Shown: positions 6,316 to 6,841 of the stretch, one piece after another
How positions within the stretch are numbered: position 1 is the stretch's first letter
Layout: the number at the start of each line of letters is the position of its first letter
Source of the DNA: Acidimicrobiia bacterium
GTDB taxonomy: Bacteria > Actinomycetota > Acidimicrobiia > IMCC26256 > BP-133
Direction of reading: 5' to 3'
Assembly: GCA_025934385.1 (NCBI GenBank)
Contig: JAICYE010000113.1
Coordinates: 1 to 6,841 of the forward strand
Length of the DNA stretch: 6,841 nt
Made by a program: the position numbers and the translations under genes
Notes under the pieces: generated by a model
What the model was told of the DNA's origin: nothing
Seen by the model: the letters and a program-made list of their open reading frames with translations, nothing else
Databases searched by the model: none

Positions 6316-6319
<4 letters not shown>
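5438..6319 (-). CDS. prmC: Release factor glutamine methyltransferase PrmC (HemK), probable CTG start
   Basis: S-adenosylmethionine-dependent N5-glutamine methyltransferase that modifies the GGQ glutamine of RF1 and RF2. Numbered from the CTG start (293 residues): the N-terminal helical domain includes [20 protein letters not shown] (10-29) and [25 protein letters not shown] (91-95) follows; [15 protein letters not shown] (119-133) is the SAM-binding loop; NPPY (194-197) is the catalytic motif that binds the target glutamine. DHEP follows at about 212-215. The first ordinary start in frame is GTG 6229, but that would remove the conserved N-terminal helix and leave 263 residues. CTG 6319-6317 is preceded by GGAG at 7-base spacing (6330-6327) and overlaps the prfA TGA as CTGA, the same layout as the prmC-sua5 junction; an in-frame TGA lies further upstream with no ATG, GTG or TTG between. 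Identity is certain, the start is inferred. Confidence 0.93.

Positions 6320-6841
<522 letters not shown>

Overview
The window is very GC-rich DNA (by eye around 70% G+C), densely coding, with GTG (and probably CTG) starts and hairpins that lack U-tracts. Together with a WhiG/FliA-type sigma factor and a NarL/LuxR-type regulator of actinobacterial flavour, this suggests a motile actinobacterium, possibly of the Acidimicrobiia. That placement rests on composition and protein flavour only; no marker gene settles it.

Layout. Positions 1-332 (minus) hold the N-terminal part of a flagellar-type sigma factor that runs off the left edge. A 164-base divergent intergenic region (333-496) with two inverted repeats separates it from a plus-strand flagellar cluster: an atypical LuxR-type response regulator (497-1192), a FlgN-like export chaperone (1287-1784), the hook-filament junction proteins FlgK (1798-3171) and FlgL (3192-4079), then FliW (4093-4512) and CsrA (4542-4778). 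A hairpin at 4801-4820 lies between csrA and a convergent minus-strand housekeeping operon, which in transcription order is prfA (right edge to 6316, partial), prmC (probably from a CTG at 6319 to 5438) and a Sua5/YrdC-domain gene (5441-4821). There are no rRNA or tRNA genes, mobile elements, CRISPR arrays or long non-coding stretches.

How the genes work together. FlgN-like, FlgK and FlgL form the late export and junction-assembly module. FliW and CsrA form the known partner switch that ties flagellin translation to filament assembly. The sigma factor and the response regulator at the head of the cluster are likely the transcriptional layer. flgM and the flagellin gene, often found next to these genes in Firmicutes, are absent from this stretch. 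The minus-strand operon serves translation: peptide release at UAA/UAG (RF1), methylation of the release-factor GGQ glutamine (PrmC), and threonylcarbamoyl-AMP formation for tRNA t6A (Sua5 family).

Main points for a second look: (i) the response regulator has lost the phospho-acceptor Asp and other switch residues; (ii) the csrA leader can fold into a hairpin that displays ACGGA in a hexaloop and buries the csrA ribosome binding site in the stem, the expected shape of a CsrA autoregulatory site; (iii) the Sua5-family protein lacks three of the four KxR...SxN residues; (iv) prmC appears to start at a CTG overlapping the prfA stop as CTGA. No wholly new multi-gene system is evident.
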